Numbered from the stretch's first letter, positions 50,474-59,878 are shown. The stretch is 63,963 nt of DNA from Coprococcus sp. (GCA_016297495.1 JAEDGN010000006.1:1-63963); one strand, 5' to 3'. Translations and numbers: made by a program. The notes: generated by a model from the letters alone, not told the origin.

Positions 50474-51823
50474 ATGATTAATGTTATAACCCAATTGTTT
50501 AAGTACATGATTGCTCTGTTGATGGCAATTTATACGATTCGGTGTTTTACTGTTTTTAATGCCAAAACAGAGCGGAAAAAACGCAGAATATACAGGAGTC
50601 AGAATTTTCTGATGCTGCTTATGCACTTCATGCTGTATGTGATCATCTTTATGAATGAGCGTTCCATGTATGTCATCGTCTTTTATGGTGCGCAGCTTTG
50701 CTTTTTTATAATTGCATTATTTATGTACAGTAATATTTACAGAAATGCATCACGGCTTCTTATCAACAATATGTTTTTTCTGATGATGATTGGTTTTGTT
50801 ATGCTGACAAGGCTTGAATTATCACTGGCTGTCAAACAGTTTCTGATCGCTGTGGCCTCCGTGGCATTCAGTCTGGCTGTTCCTGTGATTGTTGAAAAAG
50901 CAGGATTTTTAAGTCGGCTGGGAATTGTATATGGTATTTTGGGCCTTGTTGTCGTAGGTTCTGTATTTGTATTTGGAACGAAGGTTTATGGAGCCACCAA
51001 CTGGATCAACATTGCAGGTATAGGTTTTCAGCCTTCTGAGCTGGCAAAGATTATTTTTGTATTTTTTGTTGCAGCTATGCTTTATAAGGATACCAGTCTG
51101 AGACAGATCATACTGACTTCTGTTATCGCGGCGGTTTTTGTACTCATGCTGGTTGTTGAAAAGGATCTGGGTGCTGCAGTCATTTTCTTTGTTACTTACA
51201 TGATTATGCTGTATGTGGCTTCCAGACAGATCATTTGGCCGTTGCTGGGATTGGGAGCCGGCAGTCTTGCATCCATTGTGGCCTACCGGCTATTTGATCA
51301 TGTGAAGCGGCGTGTGATTGCATGGAAGGATCCGTGGTCCAATTATAATGATGCCGGATATCAGATCGCACAGTCTCTTTTTGCCATAGGCACCGGAGGC
51401 TGGTTCGGTATGGGGCTTTATCAGGGAATGCCGAAGGATATTCCGGTTCGTGAGAGCGACTTTATTTTTTCGGTGATAGCAGAGGAGCTTGGAGGCTTGT
51501 TTGCAATCTGCCTGCTGCTTGTGTTTATCAGCTGCTTTATAATGTTTATTAATATTTCTTTGCGTCTTACAAATAATTTTTATAAAATCCTGGCTATCGG
51601 CCTGAGCATATCCTATGGTTTTCAGCTGTTTTTATGTGTCGGCGGCGTTATCAAATTTATCCCTCATACGGGAGTCACCCTGCCGCTCATCAGTTATGGC
51701 GGCAGTTCTATTCTGTCTACAATCATAGTATTTGCAGTCATTCAGGGACTATATCTTTTGAAACAGAAAGAGGTGAAACAGATTGAAGAAAAACGAAGAG
51801 AATCAGAACAGGCGGCTCGATGA
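50474..51823 (+). CDS. second SEDS glycosyltransferase (FtsW/RodA/SpoVE family)
   Basis: A 449-residue polytopic protein. SEDS motifs: YGATNWINIAGIGFQPSELAK, VVEKDLGAAVI with the likely catalytic aspartate, RESDFIFSVIAEELGG, and HTGVTLPLISYGGSS. It is longer than RodA (379 residues at 9.4 kb): about 90 extra residues with three hydrophobic segments precede the core. Its coding region overlaps the next PBP gene by 41 bases, so the two form a SEDS/transpeptidase pair. Whether it is the divisome FtsW or another SEDS protein cannot be decided here. Confidence 0.9.
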   Translation: MINVITQLFKYMIALLMAIYTIRCFTVFNAKTERKKRRIYRSQNFLMLLMHFMLYVIIFMNERSMYVIVFYGAQLCFFIIALFMYSNIYRNASRLLINNMFFLMMIGFVMLTRLELSLAVKQFLIAVASVAFSLAVPVIVEKAGFLSRLGIVYGILGLVVVGSVFVFGTKVYGATNWINIAGIGFQPSELAKIIFVFFVAAMLYKDTSLRQIILTSVIAAVFVLMLVVEKDLGAAVIFFVTYMIMLYVASRQIIWPLLGLGAGSLASIVAYRLFDHVKRRVIAWKDPWSNYNDAGYQIAQSLFAIGTGGWFGMGLYQGMPKDIPVRESDFIFSVIAEELGGLFAICLLLVFISCFIMFINISLRLTNNFYKILAIGLSISYGFQLFLCVGGVIKFIPHTGVTLPLISYGGSSILSTIIVFAVIQGLYLLKQKEVKQIEEKRRESEQAAR

Positions 51824-53522
51824 CACAAGACACATTTACAGAAAAGAAAGTCTTGATGATACGTCGGCCGATGTCAGAGGCAGCAAAAGAGATGATTTCG
51901 ATCTGCTTCCGGATGAAGATTTGATGGGATATATACCTGGTGTTGATGATATTGATCATTTTGACTTCGATGACAGTGATGTGGAACGTTATCGGAAGAT
52001 CAATGAGCGGGAGGCTGAAGAAAAAGCCAAACGAAAGAAAAAGAAAAGTAAAAAGGAATCTGTTTCTGCGGATGAATATGAAGAGCAGATCAGGAGGGAA
52101 CTTTCGGAAAAACGTCGTACCAATAAGGAGATCATGCGGATTACCTATGTCATGCTGCTGCTGTTTACAGGTATGATTGGATATTTTATATATTTTGATG
52201 CTGTGACCAGCAAAGAAGTCATTAATAATGCACATAACAGCCGTCTGGCAAAAATGGCGGAGAGTGTTGAAAGGGGAGATATTCTTTCGGCGGACGGTGA
52301 GGTACTGGCTGAATCCGTAGATGATGGCAATGGTAATTATTACAGATATTATCCGTATGGATGTACTTTTGCGCATGTGGTTGGCACCAGTGAGATCAAT
52401 AAATCCGGTATTGAACTTTCAGCGGATTATAACATGATCAGTTCAGATATTCAGCCGCTTCAGAAGATCTTTAATGAAATCATGGGAAAGAAAAATCCCG
52501 GAAACAGTGTTATTACAACTCTGAACGCAGAACTTCAGCAGACAGCTCATGACGCATTAGGAGACAGGCAGGGAGCCATTGTTGCTATTGAGCCGTCAAC
52601 CGGAAAAGTGTTGGCCATGGTTTCCAAGCCGGATTATGATCCCAATTCGCTGGTGGATAATTACGAAGATATTATTCAGGATGAGAACAGCAAAGTTCTT
52701 CTGAATCAGTCCACTCAGGGGTTATTTGTTCCGGGTTCCATATTTAAAATCGTGACGACACTTGCTTACCTGAGAAGCGGCGGTGATCCGGATAGTTACA
52801 GTTATGATTGTGATGGTTATATTTCTCTTAATTCAGATAACGGAGAAAGCTATATCAGATGTTATGACGGAGAGGTACATGGTGAACTGGATCTGACAGA
52901 TTCCTTTGCCGAGTCCTGCAATGCATCCTTTGCAAACCTGGGGCTCTCCATAGATATCAATAAAATGAATCAGGTCAGCGAAGACCTTCTTTTCAATCAG
53001 AATCTGCCGACACAGTTTACGACCGCAAAGAGCAAATTTAATATCGCAGAAAGTGACAGTGACTGGCAGATAGGTGCCACTTCCATCGGGCAGGGTAATA
53101 CAGTGATTACTCCGATTCATGCAGCGATGCTGGTCAGTGCCATTGCCAACGGCGGTACATTGATGGAACCTTATGTTATTGATGAAATCCAGAATGCGGA
53201 GGGTACTGTTCTGGAAAAAAATACGCCGGAAAGCTACGGCAGTCTGATGTCTGCATCGGAATCAAAACAGCTGACAGAAATGATGAAGGCTGTTGTTGAT
53301 TATGGAACAGGTTACAGGCTTTCTGACAGGAGTTATGATGCGGCAGGAAAAACAGGTACTGCAGAGGTTGTCGGGAGGGGCAACAACGCGTGGTTTGTTG
53401 GTTTCGCACCTGCGGATGATCCCCAAATTGCTGTCTGCATTCTTGTGGAAGATGCAGGTACAGCCAGCAGAGAAACTGTTCCGATTGCAGCGGAAATGTT
53501 TGATGCATATCTGAATCAGTAA
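51783..53522 (+). CDS. class B penicillin-binding protein paired with the second SEDS protein
   Basis: A 579-residue transpeptidase. It has an unusually long, highly charged cytoplasmic N-terminus (about 115 residues, Lys/Arg/Asp/Glu-rich) before its single membrane segment (TYVMLLLFTGMIGYFIYF). Catalytic motifs are complete: S319-IFK, S378-CN, K523-TG. The N-terminal non-catalytic domain has RGDILSADGEVLAES. The TTG start follows GAGGTG by eight bases inside the SEDS gene. It resembles PbpA/FtsI-type proteins that act with SEDS enzymes. Confidence 0.92.
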   Translation: MKKNEENQNRRLDDTRHIYRKESLDDTSADVRGSKRDDFDLLPDEDLMGYIPGVDDIDHFDFDDSDVERYRKINEREAEEKAKRKKKKSKKESVSADEYEEQIRRELSEKRRTNKEIMRITYVMLLLFTGMIGYFIYFDAVTSKEVINNAHNSRLAKMAESVERGDILSADGEVLAESVDDGNGNYYRYYPYGCTFAHVVGTSEINKSGIELSADYNMISSDIQPLQKIFNEIMGKKNPGNSVITTLNAELQQTAHDALGDRQGAIVAIEPSTGKVLAMVSKPDYDPNSLVDNYEDIIQDENSKVLLNQSTQGLFVPGSIFKIVTTLAYLRSGGDPDSYSYDCDGYISLNSDNGESYIRCYDGEVHGELDLTDSFAESCNASFANLGLSIDINKMNQVSEDLLFNQNLPTQFTTAKSKFNIAESDSDWQIGATSIGQGNTVITPIHAAMLVSAIANGGTLMEPYVIDEIQNAEGTVLEKNTPESYGSLMSASESKQLTEMMKAVVDYGTGYRLSDRSYDAAGKTGTAEVVGRGNNAWFVGFAPADDPQIAVCILVEDAGTASRETVPIAAEMFDAYLNQ

Positions 53523-53581
53523 AAGTTATAAGACGCATACGCACTAGTTTCTGAACAAAAACTTAATTTCCTGCAATTTTA

Positions 53582-53610
53582 TTGTAAAATGTGTGAATTC
53601 ATTGTATACT
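53582..53610 (+). promoter_or_regulatory. promoter of the Nudix gene
   Basis: TTGTAA and TATACT are spaced by 17 bases, about 47 bases before the ATG. Confidence 0.6.
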
Positions 53611-53657
53611 AGTAGTCAGATACTTGACACACACCAATCAAGCAGGGAGGAATTGCA

Positions 53658-54110
53658 ATGACGCAGGCAACAAGCTGTGGCGGTGTGGTTATATTCAGAG
53701 GTAAGATCCTTCTATTATACAAAAATTACAGGAACAAATATGAAGGATGGGTGTTACCAAAAGGTACTGTTGAGGCAGGCGAGGAATTTAAGGAAACGGC
53801 AATCAGAGAGGTTAAAGAAGAAACGGGTGTGGATGCATCTATCATCAAATATGTCGGCAAGAGCCAGTACAGCTTTAATACATCCCAGGATATGGTGATG
53901 AAGGAAGTACATTGGTATTTGATGATGTCTGACAGCTATTTCAGCAAACCACAGCGCGAAGAGTATTTCGTGGATTCGGGATATTATAAATACCACGAAG
54001 CGTATCATTTGTTGAAGTTTACGAACGAGAAGCAGATTCTTGAAAAGGCCTACAGTGAATATCTGGAGTTCAAGAAAAGCAATCTCTGGGGAAACAAAAA
54101 GTATTTTTAG
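53658..54110 (+). CDS. Nudix hydrolase
   Basis: A 150-residue Nudix protein. The Nudix box is complete: GTVEAGEEFKETAIREVKEE followed by TGV, near residues 34-56, preceded by WVLPKG. It would hydrolyse a nucleoside diphosphate linked to another group; the substrate is not shown by the sequence. GGGAGG precedes the ATG. It lies before a polyphosphate:AMP phosphotransferase gene but 159 bases apart. Confidence 0.92.
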   Translation: MTQATSCGGVVIFRGKILLLYKNYRNKYEGWVLPKGTVEAGEEFKETAIREVKEETGVDASIIKYVGKSQYSFNTSQDMVMKEVHWYLMMSDSYFSKPQREEYFVDSGYYKYHEAYHLLKFTNEKQILEKAYSEYLEFKKSNLWGNKKYF

Positions 54111-54269
54111 AACTGCCAAAGAGCATGAACGGCACAAAAGAGGGGATGTTGTAGAATATGAACTGGGAGTATGTCCGGCGGAATCATCCGGACCTTCCTG
54201 AATATTTTATGGCTCCCCTTTGTTGTTGAATGCTTCTGATATGTTTGCTAAATCAGTAAAGGAGAAGCT
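54111..54269 (+). other. non-coding gap with a hairpin before the phosphotransferase gene
   Basis: No gene. GTCCGG and CCGGAC (54174-54194) form a 6-bp stem; GGGAG and CTCCC lie outside it and could close a larger structure. No T-run follows, so it is not a clear terminator. Confidence 0.4.
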
Positions 54270-55763
54270 ATGTTAGGAAATATTGATCTGGACAGAAAGA
54301 TGAACAAAAAAGAATATAAAAAGCTGGCTGAAGAACTGGAGCCAAGGTTGGCAGAGCTTCAGAGAGATGCAAAAAAATATGGTCTTCCGGTTATGATCGT
54401 ATTTGAAGGATGGGGGGCTTCCGGTAAGGGTACGCTGATCAATCATCTGATTCAGCCGCTGGATCCCCGTGGCTTTAAAGTATTTACCATAAAGAAAGAG
54501 AATGAGGAAGAACAGATGCATCCTTTTTTGTGGCGCTTCTGGACAAGGACACCGGAAAAAGGACGGATGCATATTTTTGACAGGAGCTGGTACAGAAAGG
54601 TTATAACAGAGCAAATGGACAAGCCGGTCAGTGATCATGAACTGGCCTCTGCCTATAAGCAGATCCTTTCTTTTGAGGAACAGCTTGCCGCAGGCGGAAC
54701 GCTTATTATCAAGTTCTTTCTTCATATCTCAGAAAAGGAGCAGGCTAAAAGACTGAAGAGGCTTGAAAGTTCACCGGAGACAAAGTGGCGTGTGACAAAG
54801 GCAGACTGGAAGCACAACAAACAATATGATTCTTATCTGACCATGTATGACAGGATGCTTGAACAGACGGATATGCCATGGGCATCCTGGCATATTATTG
54901 AGGCAACGGATCGGGAATATGCAGCAATAAAGATTATGTCAGTCACAGTACAGCTCCTTGAAAAGCGGCTGAGTGAGATAAAAGAAGGCATGCCTTCTCC
55001 GGCTGCATTGATACCTTCTGCCGGGGCTGCCGGTAATGAAGAGATGCGCACTTCCGTTCTGGCAGGTATAGATGTAACAAAATCTCTTACGAAGGAAGAA
55101 TATAAGAAAAAGTTAAATAAACTGCAGAGCGAGCTGCAGATTTTACACAATGAGATGTATCTGAAAAGAATACCTGTTGTTGTGGCACTGGAAGGATGGG
55201 ATGCTGCCGGTAAAGGCGGTGCCATCAAGCGTCTGACTGAGAAAATGGATCCGCGGGGATATGAGGTTGTGCCGACGGCGGCTCCAAATGATATAGAGAA
55301 AGCTCATCATTATCTCTGGCGATTCTGGCAGAAGATGCCTAAGGACGGACATATGGCTATTTTTGACAGGACATGGTATGGACGTGTCATGGTTGAGAGG
55401 ATCGAAGGATTTTGCACGGAGGAGGAATGGCGGCGTGCTTACCGTGAGATCAATCAGATGGAGGAGGACCTGACGGATCATGGCGCCGTTGTACTGAAGT
55501 TCTGGCTTCAAATTGACAAAGATGAACAGGAGCGACGATTCAAAGACAGGATGGAGAATCCCCAGAAGCAATGGAAGATTACAGATGAGGACTGGCGTAA
55601 CCGGGAAAAATGGGACAGTTATGAGAAGGCTGTTGATGAGATGATTCTGAGGACTTCGACAACCTATGCACCATGGACTGTTGTTGAGGCAAATTCCAAA
55701 TATTATGCAAGAATCAAGATCCTAGAAACAGTTGTTGATGCATTAAAGAAAAGATTAAAATAA
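54270..55763 (+). CDS. pap: polyphosphate:AMP phosphotransferase (tandem PPK2)
   Basis: Uses polyphosphate to phosphorylate AMP to ADP. The 497-residue protein has two PPK2 domains: residues about 15-235 (FEGWGASGKGT, LDPRGF, LWRFW, FDRSWY) and about 275-495 (LEGWDAAGKGG, MDPRGY, LWRFW, FDRTWYGRV). Both keep the Walker A lysine and the FDR motif. In known enzymes of this two-domain type the C-terminal domain is the active one. AGGAG precedes the ATG. It would let the cell draw on stored polyphosphate when ATP is low. Confidence 0.92.
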   Translation: MLGNIDLDRKMNKKEYKKLAEELEPRLAELQRDAKKYGLPVMIVFEGWGASGKGTLINHLIQPLDPRGFKVFTIKKENEEEQMHPFLWRFWTRTPEKGRMHIFDRSWYRKVITEQMDKPVSDHELASAYKQILSFEEQLAAGGTLIIKFFLHISEKEQAKRLKRLESSPETKWRVTKADWKHNKQYDSYLTMYDRMLEQTDMPWASWHIIEATDREYAAIKIMSVTVQLLEKRLSEIKEGMPSPAALIPSAGAAGNEEMRTSVLAGIDVTKSLTKEEYKKKLNKLQSELQILHNEMYLKRIPVVVALEGWDAAGKGGAIKRLTEKMDPRGYEVVPTAAPNDIEKAHHYLWRFWQKMPKDGHMAIFDRTWYGRVMVERIEGFCTEEEWRRAYREINQMEEDLTDHGAVVLKFWLQIDKDEQERRFKDRMENPQKQWKITDEDWRNREKWDSYEKAVDEMILRTSTTYAPWTVVEANSKYYARIKILETVVDALKKRLK

Positions 55764-55780
55764 AAATTTAAAATTAATCA

Positions 55781-55809
55781 TTGCATTCTGTTAAAAAATA
55801 TTGTAAAAT
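55781..55809 (+). promoter_or_regulatory. promoter of tRNA-Arg
   Basis: TTGCAT and TAAAAT are separated by 17 bases; the tRNA begins eight bases after the -10 box. Confidence 0.65.
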
Positions 55810-55816
55810 AGCAAGT

Positions 55817-55888
55817 GCATCTGTAGCTCAGTGGATAGAGCAACGGTTTCCGGAGCCGTGTGCGAGGGTTCGATTCCCTTCAGGTGTA
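55817..55888 (+). tRNA. tRNA-Arg, anticodon CCG
   Basis: A complete cloverleaf can be drawn: acceptor GCATCTG with CAGGTGT (first pair G-U), D arm with AGCTCAGTGGATAGAGC, anticodon stem ACGGT/GCCGT with loop TTCCGGA giving anticodon CCG, and T arm GAGGGTTCGATTCCCTT. The discriminator base is A. The CCA end is not encoded. A T-run follows, serving as terminator. It reads the rare arginine codon CGG. Confidence 0.95.
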
Positions 55889-55938
55889 TTTTTTAATATA
55901 ATGCAATGATAGTTTTATCTGATATATGGAGGATAAGA

Positions 55939-56841
55939 ATGGGCAATACACCTAACGATAGAGATAGAAAAAGGAAGAGTCATGCATCTTCATCATCAGG
56001 CAGCCGCAGCGGACGGCAGTCTTCCGGAAGAAGCAGTTCACAGCACAGACAGCAGGAGGCTGCTGCCAGACGCAACAGTGTACTTATCATTATTCTTTCA
56101 GTGATTGTCATTGTGGCTGTTGTAGCCGGAATTATTGTTAATCTTGGCAGGAAGGAATCTGATAAAACGCCGGTTTCGGGGAATTCTCAGGCTGAATCAT
56201 CAATTAATGTGGATGAGAATACGAATAATCTGGAAGAAAACAAGCATCCGGAAGTGAATGAGCTGATTGCCAATTACCGTAAGGCATTCAAAGACGGCGA
56301 TACACAACTTCTGAAAAAGGTATATAACTCTGATCAGGAGATCAATGTTGATATTCTTACAGCGACATCACAGATTATTCTGGATTATCAGAATACCCAG
56401 TATTATACCAAGCGCGGTCTGAATTCCGGGGAGTATGTGGTTTATGTATATGATGAACTTAAGCTGGCCAATATTGAGACCCTTGCACCGAATCTGTCTA
56501 TTTTCTATGTGAAGCCGGCAGATGATGGATCACTGTATATTTACCGAGGTGAATATAATGCGGCAACGGGTTCATTTGCTTATGATGAAGCAACCAAGAA
56601 CTATATTGACAAATTATACATGGATCAGGATGTCAGTGATCTGATTTCCACAGTTAATACGAAGATGGACAGTGCCTGTGCCAATGATTCAGATCTGATG
56701 GAATTCATGCAAAAAGTTCGTCAAAAGGTAAATGTGACAAATACACCTGCTGCAGACGAAAGTGAGACGGAGACAACGGAGTCCGACAGTGAAACAGAGT
56801 CCGACAGTGAGACAGAGTCTGAAACAGGCGCTGATGCATAA
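55939..56841 (+). CDS. unknown membrane-anchored protein with Ser/Glu/Thr-rich tail
   Basis: I do not recognise this 300-residue protein. The N-terminus (residues 1-48) is basic and rich in Ser and Arg, then comes one membrane segment (VLIIILSVIVIVAVVAGIIVNL). The extracytoplasmic part (about residues 100-265) contains a compact domain with LIANYRKAFKDGDTQLLKKVY and YTKRGLNSGEYVVYVYDELK that resembles NTF2-like or calcium-channel-like extracellular folds only vaguely. The tail repeats Glu-Ser-Asp-Ser-Glu-Thr. TGGAGG lies six bases before the ATG at 55939. A strong terminator follows. Confidence 0.75.
   Translation: MGNTPNDRDRKRKSHASSSSGSRSGRQSSGRSSSQHRQQEAAARRNSVLIIILSVIVIVAVVAGIIVNLGRKESDKTPVSGNSQAESSINVDENTNNLEENKHPEVNELIANYRKAFKDGDTQLLKKVYNSDQEINVDILTATSQIILDYQNTQYYTKRGLNSGEYVVYVYDELKLANIETLAPNLSIFYVKPADDGSLYIYRGEYNAATGSFAYDEATKNYIDKLYMDQDVSDLISTVNTKMDSACANDSDLMEFMQKVRQKVNVTNTPAADESETETTESDSETESDSETESETGADA
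56779..56829 (+). repeat. tandem 18-base repeat in the tail of the unknown anchored protein
   Basis: GAGTCCGACAGTGARACA occurs twice in direct order and continues as a partial third copy (GAGTCTGAAACA). It encodes repeated ESDSET units and could vary in copy number between strains. Confidence 0.6.
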
Positions 56842-56870
56842 ATATGGATGAACATATGATATGGATGATG

Positions 56871-56910
56871 AAAAGCTTTCACCGCACAGAATATGCGGTG
56901 AAAGCTTTTC
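56871..56910 (+). terminator. terminator before the RluF-like gene
   Basis: AAAAGCTTTCACCGCA and TGCGGTGAAAGCTTTT form a perfect 16-bp stem with a seven-base loop; the T-run is part of the stem. Confidence 0.88.
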
Positions 56911-56950
56911 TTGAAATATTGCGGATATAACCGCGGACAGGATAGGGATT

Positions 56951-57718
56951 ATGAACGGTTTAAAAAAGGATATACTCCATGAGAATGCAGATAAAAAGGA
57001 TATACGATTAAACAGATTTCTAAGTGATGCGGGCTTCTGTTCCAGACGTGAAGCGGACCGCCTGATTGAGGCGGGAAAGGTACTGGTTGACGGCAGGCCT
57101 GCTGAGCTTGGAACCCGTGTCACTGCGGATCAGAGAGTCGAGGTAGGCGGAAAGCTGATCCGTCAAAATGACCGGATGGTGCTGATTGCTTTGAATAAGC
57201 CGCGGGGAATCGTCTGTACGACGGACAGGAAAAGGGAGAAAAATAATATTATAGATTTTATCAATTATCCGGAGAGGATTTATCCTGTCGGACGTCTGGA
57301 TAAGGATTCCGAGGGACTTATTCTGTTGACCAATGACGGCAGTATTGTCAACCATATATTAAAGGCCAGTCAATATCATGAGAAGGAATATATCGTCCGA
57401 GTTAACAGGAAGATAACAGATGCATTTATTAAAGGCATGTCGGAAGGTGTTCCTATACTGAATACAGTGACAAGACCCTGCGTTGTACGCCGAAGAGATG
57501 ATTATACATTTTCGATCATTCTTACTCAGGGCCTGAACAGGCAGATCCGGCATATGTGTGAATACTTTGAATACCGGGTGGTGCGCTTGAAGCGCATTCG
57601 TGTGATGAATATCCGGCTGGGCAGTCTCAAAACAGGACAATGGCGGAATGTGACAGCCGAAGAGCTGGAAGAATTGAAAAGACTGTTTATAGAAAATAAT
57701 ATATCAAAAAATAATTGA
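56951..57718 (+). CDS. RluF-like 23S rRNA pseudouridine synthase
   Basis: A 255-residue RsuA-family synthase. An S4 domain (IRLNRFLSDAGFCSRREADRLI) is followed by the catalytic motif YPVGRLDKDSEGLILLTNDG, where the aspartate of GRLD is catalytic. GMSEGVPILNTVTRPC and LTQGLNRQIRHMCEYF agree with RluF rather than RluB, as I recall those sequences. RluF modifies U2604 of 23S rRNA in E. coli. AGGGATT before the ATG is a modest ribosome binding site. Confidence 0.88.
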   Translation: MNGLKKDILHENADKKDIRLNRFLSDAGFCSRREADRLIEAGKVLVDGRPAELGTRVTADQRVEVGGKLIRQNDRMVLIALNKPRGIVCTTDRKREKNNIIDFINYPERIYPVGRLDKDSEGLILLTNDGSIVNHILKASQYHEKEYIVRVNRKITDAFIKGMSEGVPILNTVTRPCVVRRRDDYTFSIILTQGLNRQIRHMCEYFEYRVVRLKRIRVMNIRLGSLKTGQWRNVTAEELEELKRLFIENNISKNN

Positions 57719-57731
57719 CAGGAGAATGAAT

Positions 57732-59693
57732 ATGGCGGCAGATTCAAACAGAATGAAGGAACTGGTGGAGATTTTGAATCAGGCATCCAGGGCCTATTAT
57801 ATGCAGGATACGGAGATCATGAGCAATTATGAATATGATGCTTTGTATGATGAATTGCAGGCACTGGAGACAAGTACCGGCATTACCCTCAGTAATAGTC
57901 CAACAGTGCATGTAGGTTATGAGGTGTTAAGTGAACTTCCAAAAGAACGGCATGAATATCCCATGCTGTCTCTGGATAAAACAAAGGATGTGCATGCTCT
58001 GGCCGAATGGCTTGACGGGCAGGAAGCTGTCTTATCCTGGAAGATGGATGGCCTGACCATTGTTCTGACCTATGAGAATGGGGAGCTGGCTCAAGCTGTT
58101 ACCCGCGGCAACGGTTATGTAGGAGAAGTTATTACGAATAATGCCAGAGTTTTTAAAAATATTCCCCACCGGATTGCTTTTAAAGGAAAATTGACCCTTC
58201 GGGGAGAGGCTGTTATCAAATATTCGGATTTTTATGAGCTTAACAGCCGCCTACCGGATGGAGAAGCAAAATATAAAAATCCACGCAATCTCTGCAGCGG
58301 TTCTGTCCGCCAGTTGAACAATGCCGTTACCGCCGAAAGGAATGTTTACTTTTTTGCTTTTGCATTGGTTGTGGCTGAGAATGAGAATTTCGGCAACTCC
58401 AGAATGGCTCAGTATGAATGGCTGAAATCACAGGGATTCGATGTGGTAGAGCATGTTCTTGTCAATGCAGCCAATATTGGAAAGTATGTGGAAGATTTTG
58501 CAGGAAGGATCGTGGACAATGATTTCCCTTCTGATGGTCTGGTACTGACCCTGGAGGATATTGCCTATGGCGAATCTCTGGGAACAACGGCGAAGTTTCC
58601 ACGTAATTCCATTGCCTTCAAATGGGCCGATGAAATAAAGGAAACGCATTTGACAGAGGTGGAATGGAGTGCATCAAGAACAGGTCTGATCAATCCGATT
58701 GCTGTTTTTGAACCGGTAGAACTGGAAGGGACGACTGTATCCAGGGCCAGCCTGCATAATATCAGTATATTGAAGGCTTTACAAATGGGGGTCGGCGATG
58801 AGATACAGGTCTATAAAGCCAATATGATCATTCCGCAGATTGCAGAGAATCTGACCCGGAGCGATAACCTGAAGATACCGTCTGAATGTCCGGTATGCGG
58901 CGGTGCTACGGAGATACGGAACATCAATGGTGTTTCTTCACTGTATTGTACCAATCCTGACTGCAGTGCAAAACAGATTAAATTATTTTCCTTATTTGTC
59001 AGCAGGGATGCCTTTAATATCGAAGGTATGTCCGAGGCAACCCTTGAGAAGTTTATCCAGAAAGGGTTTCTTCATCATCTGGCAGACATCTTTCATTTGT
59101 CTCAGTATCATGATGAGATCGTTGAAATGGACGGCTTCGGTGAAAAATCCTATACACGTCTTATGACATCTATTGAAAAAGCAAGGGACATTACCCTGGC
59201 TAAGCTGATTTACAGTCTTGGTATCCTGAATATCGGTCTGTCCAATGCAAAGCTTCTCTGCCAGTCCTATAATAATGATCTGGATGCGTTGCTGAGGGCG
59301 TCATCAGAGGAACTGACGGCCATTAATGGCATCGGTCCTGTGATTGCCTGCAGTTTTACAGAATATTTTGCAGATAAAAAACATCTCGAACAATTGGAGC
59401 GGCTGCTTCAGGAGGTCCATATTGAAAAGGAAGACTTCTCATCAGAAGACAAGATGTTTGATGGTATGGTGTTTGTTATCACCGGTTCTCTGCATTCTTT
59501 TAAAAACCGCAATGAGCTTAAGAACCTGCTTGAGGAAAAAGGCGCTAAAGTGGCAGGTTCCGTATCAGCCAAAACCAGTTATCTGATCAATAATGATGCA
59601 GCCTCTTCATCATCTAAAAACAAAAAGGCAAGAGAACTGGGTATCCCTATTCTGACGGAGGATGCTCTTCTTGCTATGCTGAACAATCATTGA
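57732..59693 (+). CDS. ligA: NAD-dependent DNA ligase LigA
   Basis: Seals nicks during replication and repair. The 653-residue protein has the adenylation motif SWKMDGLTIV with the active Lys104, the OB domain, a zinc finger (CPVCGG and CTNPDCSA), helix-hairpin-helix repeats (MDGFGEKSY, INGIGPVIA) and a C-terminal BRCT domain (MVFVITGSLHSFKNRNELKNLL). GGAG lies before the ATG at 57732; an ATG two codons earlier is an alternative. Slightly divergent from the canonical KxDG surroundings but complete. Confidence 0.95.
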   Translation: MAADSNRMKELVEILNQASRAYYMQDTEIMSNYEYDALYDELQALETSTGITLSNSPTVHVGYEVLSELPKERHEYPMLSLDKTKDVHALAEWLDGQEAVLSWKMDGLTIVLTYENGELAQAVTRGNGYVGEVITNNARVFKNIPHRIAFKGKLTLRGEAVIKYSDFYELNSRLPDGEAKYKNPRNLCSGSVRQLNNAVTAERNVYFFAFALVVAENENFGNSRMAQYEWLKSQGFDVVEHVLVNAANIGKYVEDFAGRIVDNDFPSDGLVLTLEDIAYGESLGTTAKFPRNSIAFKWADEIKETHLTEVEWSASRTGLINPIAVFEPVELEGTTVSRASLHNISILKALQMGVGDEIQVYKANMIIPQIAENLTRSDNLKIPSECPVCGGATEIRNINGVSSLYCTNPDCSAKQIKLFSLFVSRDAFNIEGMSEATLEKFIQKGFLHHLADIFHLSQYHDEIVEMDGFGEKSYTRLMTSIEKARDITLAKLIYSLGILNIGLSNAKLLCQSYNNDLDALLRASSEELTAINGIGPVIACSFTEYFADKKHLEQLERLLQEVHIEKEDFSSEDKMFDGMVFVITGSLHSFKNRNELKNLLEEKGAKVAGSVSAKTSYLINNDAASSSSKNKKARELGIPILTEDALLAMLNNH

Positions 59694-59700
59694 ATTTGGT

Positions 59701-59714
59701 TTTTCCTAGGAAAA
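59701..59714. promoter_or_regulatory. 14-bp perfect palindrome after ligA
   Basis: TTTTCCTAGGAAAA reads the same on both strands, 15 bases before the -35 box of the nifS promoter. It could bind a regulator of the nifS-nifU unit; no known motif is recognised. Confidence 0.35.
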
Positions 59715-59729
59715 TAGTATGAAAAGTAC

Positions 59730-59758
59730 TTGACGAATAGCGTATGAAATGTTAATAT
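59730..59758 (+). promoter_or_regulatory. promoter of nifS-nifU
   Basis: TTGACG and TAATAT are separated by 17 bases, leaving a leader of about 115 bases before nifS. A second TATAAT at 59828-59833 has no good -35 box. Confidence 0.5.
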
Positions 59759-59878
59759 GTAATGGCTAGTAATTTAGTAGGAATACGAGACAAGTCGACA
59801 TATACTCATAGGTTGCATATGATATAGTATAATATGTCACCAATGATAAATGATGAATTATTTTAAGGAGATGAGCAA

